From: Euryarchaeota archaeon UBA229
GTDB lineage: Archaea; Thermoplasmatota; Poseidoniia; Poseidoniales; Poseidoniaceae
Reading direction: 5' to 3'
NCBI GenBank assembly: GCA_002505355.1
Contig: DAUW01000053.1
Location: forward strand, 1 to 34,547
DNA length: 34,547 bases
Shown: positions 32,901 through 34,547 of the stretch, in pieces
Layout of the letters: the number at the start of each line of letters is the position of its first letter
How positions within the stretch are numbered: position 1 is the first letter of the stretch
Position numbers and translations under genes: made by a program
Notes under the pieces: model-generated
Database searches by the model: none
Told to the model about the DNA's origin: nothing
What the model saw: only the letters and a program-made list of their open reading frames with translations

Positions 32901-33325
32901 ATTCTGTCTTTGACGATAAGAAAATAGCCCATTTAGTAGATGATGTAGTGGATGAATTTAATCGTTGGAAACCATTTGATGTACACCTAGAAAATGAAGC
33001 AAAGGATGTAGAGTGTGTCGAACAGATTACTGAGTTCCTTAGTGAATATTCTGAGATATATGAGGAACTTACTGAGATGAAATCCGCGCGGGATGCTAAG
33101 CAGAACCGGACCACTATAGGGGATTTGACAGTATTTCCCGAAGCGGCTGACAGGAATATTATGGCTATCGTCAAACTGCTCGCTTCACAATCGATTGAGG
33201 GACATGGTAGCATTTTGGTGGCAACCAGAGACGGAGATTTTACTTTGACTGCAAGAGCATTTGAGGAACGTTTTGGCTACGGTATCATCAAGAATAGTAA
33301 AATGTTAAACTCATGGCTGAACTAA
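29957..33325 (+). CDS. Large helical-repeat protein with C-terminal PIN nuclease domain
   Basis: 1122 residues. Residues about 90-870 are almost entirely helical with TPR-like or HEAT-like pairs (for example RWIYLSALANSGKREEAAKLL and the EWSEAVDLL-type segments), forming a long solenoid. Residues about 896-1120 are a PIN domain: VVVDTN (897-902, Asp900), HEITEL (955-960, Glu956), AADRN (Asp1065) and TRDGDF (Asp1092, Asp1094). All four acidic positions are present, so metal-dependent RNase activity is expected. There is no signal peptide or membrane helix. No antitoxin-like partner is adjacent, and the size excludes an ordinary VapC toxin. The GTG at 29957 is listed; the strong GGAGGCGG at 29929-29936 is 20 bases away, so the start may be different. 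An ATG at 30047 is also possible. Confidence 0.82.
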   Translation: MANCLDIAFQTNIPKQQRKAKVAKSADWLIMDKKWRSILTLALDETEIPGDDDDSATPKSSRMMRRRNRGNSPKSALDWLPNSESIANDDANSDAFRLAVLLINKQLKRGDWNDELTTLENSIRQNCLTNGVDIVWHTLGQKTALLAQFLAFPTVKKRTKSRTNVDINAGRIDVFDTAQLATAINALAPLCQDANQQIAIQKVQSQITAKRSIEVGEELLNLTGKSSIISVILAIVTGNDASKAIKQLSKVDKSLADEFSDLVRLIAGKINDWKFSTDGGQDGLSKARQRFAWLNFPDSVSDLTPEEIADGIEILQSIANSHAQQQNLRWIYLSALANSGKREEAAKLLISNTLDHSIEIEKLYDLVCTLGSQEVENWLVEQMQSLDEGALIHIAGQPQTSLSLRNECYKQMQDTGGEGWEDLSMQAVEVFAQKLELRRLSRVLTSNDIAPISHPYEALISYHILATNSEQDLWEQFVEIRKLALTSIHSTDPPSYLSAMSQSLIMLMEGNKADEKPFTILPKKAYQALKQARNALQQGGTGIASKTHIEHLQNSVEQADLSILEENLLSVLINTLKLNQATISLQHGELGEDILTGLNGLLGGSEVPTRLIRSIRQLVFDYDIGLTDLVTWYQKNDPLSPWHTLARAALFAQDSDELNAAREYRRVAESGAFDFENSMILYRKSIIHLAHAEQWSEAVDLLNNQPALRTAITKRFQLYLRVSFTANDQKTNEATQLLKDFVRRSKQVEEENFEGEIIKKTVTYFAEDELDSLRNYPFEHARELPPEPFSGRVTAALNSIQRNKRRTRHGFDGRFRNEMLQHPPSIMALYDIARDSADKNPIEGLMYLERAQNSGKFKPAEMKRLYDAERSLFATHKRDIPNSARRYLKNLALPPLVVVDTNILVDALVDKIAHQLELASETSLDSFEHDNFHRVLLSRADAGRINLWLPSIVRHEITELSKRHGRLRAKFQSSLVKPEVLDSVFDDKKIAHLVDDVVDEFNRWKPFDVHLENEAKDVECVEQITEFLSEYSEIYEELTEMKSARDAKQNRTTIGDLTVFPEAADRNIMAIVKLLASQSIEGHGSILVATRDGDFTLTARAFEERFGYGIIKNSKMLNSWLN

Positions 33326-33347
33326 TCTAACATTGACAAATGTTAGA
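33326..33347. terminator. Bidirectional hairpin between convergent genes
   Basis: TCTAACATT (33326-33334) and AATGTTAGA (33339-33347) form a perfect 9-bp stem with loop GACA. It begins on the first base after the PIN gene stop and ends 16 bases before the end of icd. The following ATTGATTATTATC is AT-rich. It is placed to end both transcripts. Confidence 0.7.
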
Positions 33348-33362
33348 ATTGATTATTATCAC

Positions 33363-34547
33363 TCACATATGAGAGATTATTGCATCACCAAACTCACTAC
33401 ACTTGAGCAGGTGGGCATCATCCATTAGTCTTTCAAAATCATATGTGACGGTCTTTGCAGAGATCGCGCCCTCCATGCCTTTCACGATTAAATCTGCAGC
33501 ATTCAACCAGCCCATGTGCCTCAACATCATCTCGGCACTAAGGATAACGCTGCCCGGGTTGACCTTGTCCTGGCCGGCGTATTTTGGGGCGGTCCCATGA
33601 GTAGCCTCGAAAATCGCTATTCCAGTATCGTAGTTGATATTTGCTCCAGGAGCAATACCAATTCCACCTACCTGTGCAGCTAGGGCATCTGATATGTAGT
33701 CGCCATTCAAATTCATTGTAGCAAGCACCGAATACTCTGCGGGTCTAGTGATAATTTGTTGCAGCATTGCATCAGCAATTACGTCTTTTACTATTATCTG
33801 TTTTTCAGTATTAGGATTAGTGAATGTGCACCATGGCCCACCGTCTAGTTCAGTAGCACCAAACTCATCCTTAGCAAGTTGGTAACCCCAGTCTCTAAAA
33901 CCACCCTCAGTGAATTTCATGATATTTCCTTTGTGAACTAGGGTTACAGTGTCCTTATCATTATCTACCGCATACTTTAACGCCGCTCTAACAATTCTAG
34001 CAGTGCCTTCTTGTGATATTGGTTTTATGCCAATACCTGAGGTATTAGGAAATCTAATCTTATCAACACCCAGTTCATCTTGTAAAAAGGAAATTAATTT
34101 TTTGACACCATCTGTCCCTGCTTCCCATTCAATACCAGCGTATACGTCTTCACTATTCTCGCGAAAAATAATCATGTCAACATCTTGTGGTGCTTTTACT
34201 GGTGAAGGGGTACCATCATACCAACGAACCGGCCTTACACAGGCAAATAGGTCTAGTTTTTGTCGGAGCGCAACGTTTAGCGATCTAATTCCACCACCAA
34301 CTGGGGTAGTGAGTGGGCCCTTGATTGAAACTAGGCCATTTCTCATGGCAGCAAGCGTAGCTTCAGGCAACCACTCGCCGGTGTTATTGAAGGCTTTCTC
34401 GCCGGCCAATACCTCAGACCAGTGGATTTGTTTCTCACCGTTGTACGCCTTGGCTACTGCGGCATCGACCACCTTGATCATCACGGGACAAATATCAACG
34501 CCGATTCCATCTCCTTCGATATAATGGATAATTGGATTGTTAGGTAC
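33363..34547 (-). CDS. icd: NADP-dependent isocitrate dehydrogenase (5' end outside window)
   Basis: Converts isocitrate to 2-oxoglutarate in the TCA cycle. The frame stays open to the window edge: before the internal GTG at 34484 lie 21 more codons containing NNPIIHYIEGDGIGVDICP, the family's N-terminal nucleotide-site region, so 34484 is not the start and roughly 20-30 residues are missing. The visible part has LTTPVGGGIRSLN (Ser equivalent to E. coli Ser113), FRENSEDVYAG with the catalytic Tyr, LVHKGNIMKFTEG with the catalytic Lys, and HGTAPKYAGQ, whose Lys-Tyr pair marks NADP specificity in E. coli-type enzymes. The 394 visible residues fit a 416-residue E. coli-like enzyme. It converges on the PIN gene with a hairpin between. 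Confidence 0.95.
   Translation of the reverse strand, partial: VPNNPIIHYIEGDGIGVDICPVMIKVVDAAVAKAYNGEKQIHWSEVLAGEKAFNNTGEWLPEATLAAMRNGLVSIKGPLTTPVGGGIRSLNVALRQKLDLFACVRPVRWYDGTPSPVKAPQDVDMIIFRENSEDVYAGIEWEAGTDGVKKLISFLQDELGVDKIRFPNTSGIGIKPISQEGTARIVRAALKYAVDNDKDTVTLVHKGNIMKFTEGGFRDWGYQLAKDEFGATELDGGPWCTFTNPNTEKQIIVKDVIADAMLQQIITRPAEYSVLATMNLNGDYISDALAAQVGGIGIAPGANINYDTGIAIFEATHGTAPKYAGQDKVNPGSVILSAEMMLRHMGWLNAADLIVKGMEGAISAKTVTYDFERLMDDAHLLKCSEFGDAIISHM

Noticed and set aside
29957..33325. VapC-type toxin-antitoxin system
   Set aside because: The PIN domain is fused to a very large repeat scaffold and there is no small antitoxin gene next to it.
34482..34484. GTG at 34484 as the start of icd
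   Set aside because: The frame continues upstream to the edge with the conserved EGDGIG segment, so the gene is truncated by the window.
33949..34524. 191-codon plus-strand open frame opposite icd
   Set aside because: It lies wholly antisense to a highly conserved isocitrate dehydrogenase, and its Ser/Pro/Thr-rich translation shows no family signature.

Overview
The window looks like a chromosomal segment of a marine Thermoplasmatota archaeon, most likely Poseidoniia (Marine Group II) or a close relative. The archaeal signs are an archaeosine-tRNA radical SAM enzyme (RaSEA), a short-type phosphatidylserine-decarboxylase-like enzyme, an archaeal-type YchF GTPase, ribosome binding sites that match GGAGGTGAT three to five bases before the start, and several genes that look leaderless, with a TATA-like box 22-34 bases upstream of the start codon and no ribosome binding site. 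Mixed in are genes of bacterial style: proline iminopeptidase, MaeB-type malic enzyme, RlmH and NADP isocitrate dehydrogenase. This mixture is common in marine group archaea. The exact lineage is inference. I see no rRNA, tRNA, CRISPR array, insertion sequence or prophage gene, and no gene-free stretch longer than 300 bases.

Layout. (1) 123-7880, plus strand: proline iminopeptidase; a coiled-coil protein; the decarboxylase; RaSEA; a two-helix membrane protein; a 13-helix membrane protein with EF-hands and a SAP domain; YchF. (2) 19677 down to 7881, minus strand: a 2787-residue secreted and membrane-anchored beta-propeller/fibronectin protein, then PabC, a PabB-PabA fusion and a zinc-ribbon membrane protein, joined by a 10-base gap and two short overlaps. 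(3) 19829-22147, plus strand: MaeB-type malic enzyme, divergent from the giant gene. (4) 25024 down to 22152, minus strand: a small unknown protein, a GST resembling mitochondrial prostaglandin E synthase 2, a membrane-anchored formylglycine-generating-enzyme-like protein and a methyltransferase. (5) 24998-29800, mostly small genes: RlmH, membrane proteins, DUF2203, cobalamin adenosyltransferase, Nudix hydrolase, DHH phosphoesterase and a four-helix His-rich membrane protein. (6) 29957-33325: a 1122-residue helical-repeat protein with a C-terminal PIN nuclease domain, separated by a 9-bp hairpin from isocitrate dehydrogenase, which runs off the right edge.

The genes do not form one pathway. 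Coherent parts are p-aminobenzoate synthesis (PabBA and PabC, for folate), central carbon metabolism (malic enzyme and isocitrate dehydrogenase, both apparently NADP-type, so NADPH supply), tRNA and rRNA modification (RaSEA, RlmH), and cobalamin cofactor supply.

The most unusual object is the membrane protein at 4397-6586. Its 12-helix core follows the pattern of a cbb3-type heme-copper oxidase subunit I (CcoN), but every heme and copper histidine position I can align by eye is replaced. It carries two canonical EF-hands and a SAP nucleic-acid-binding domain on its tail. It reads as a catalytically dead oxidase fold reused as a possible calcium-sensing, nucleic-acid-tethering membrane protein.
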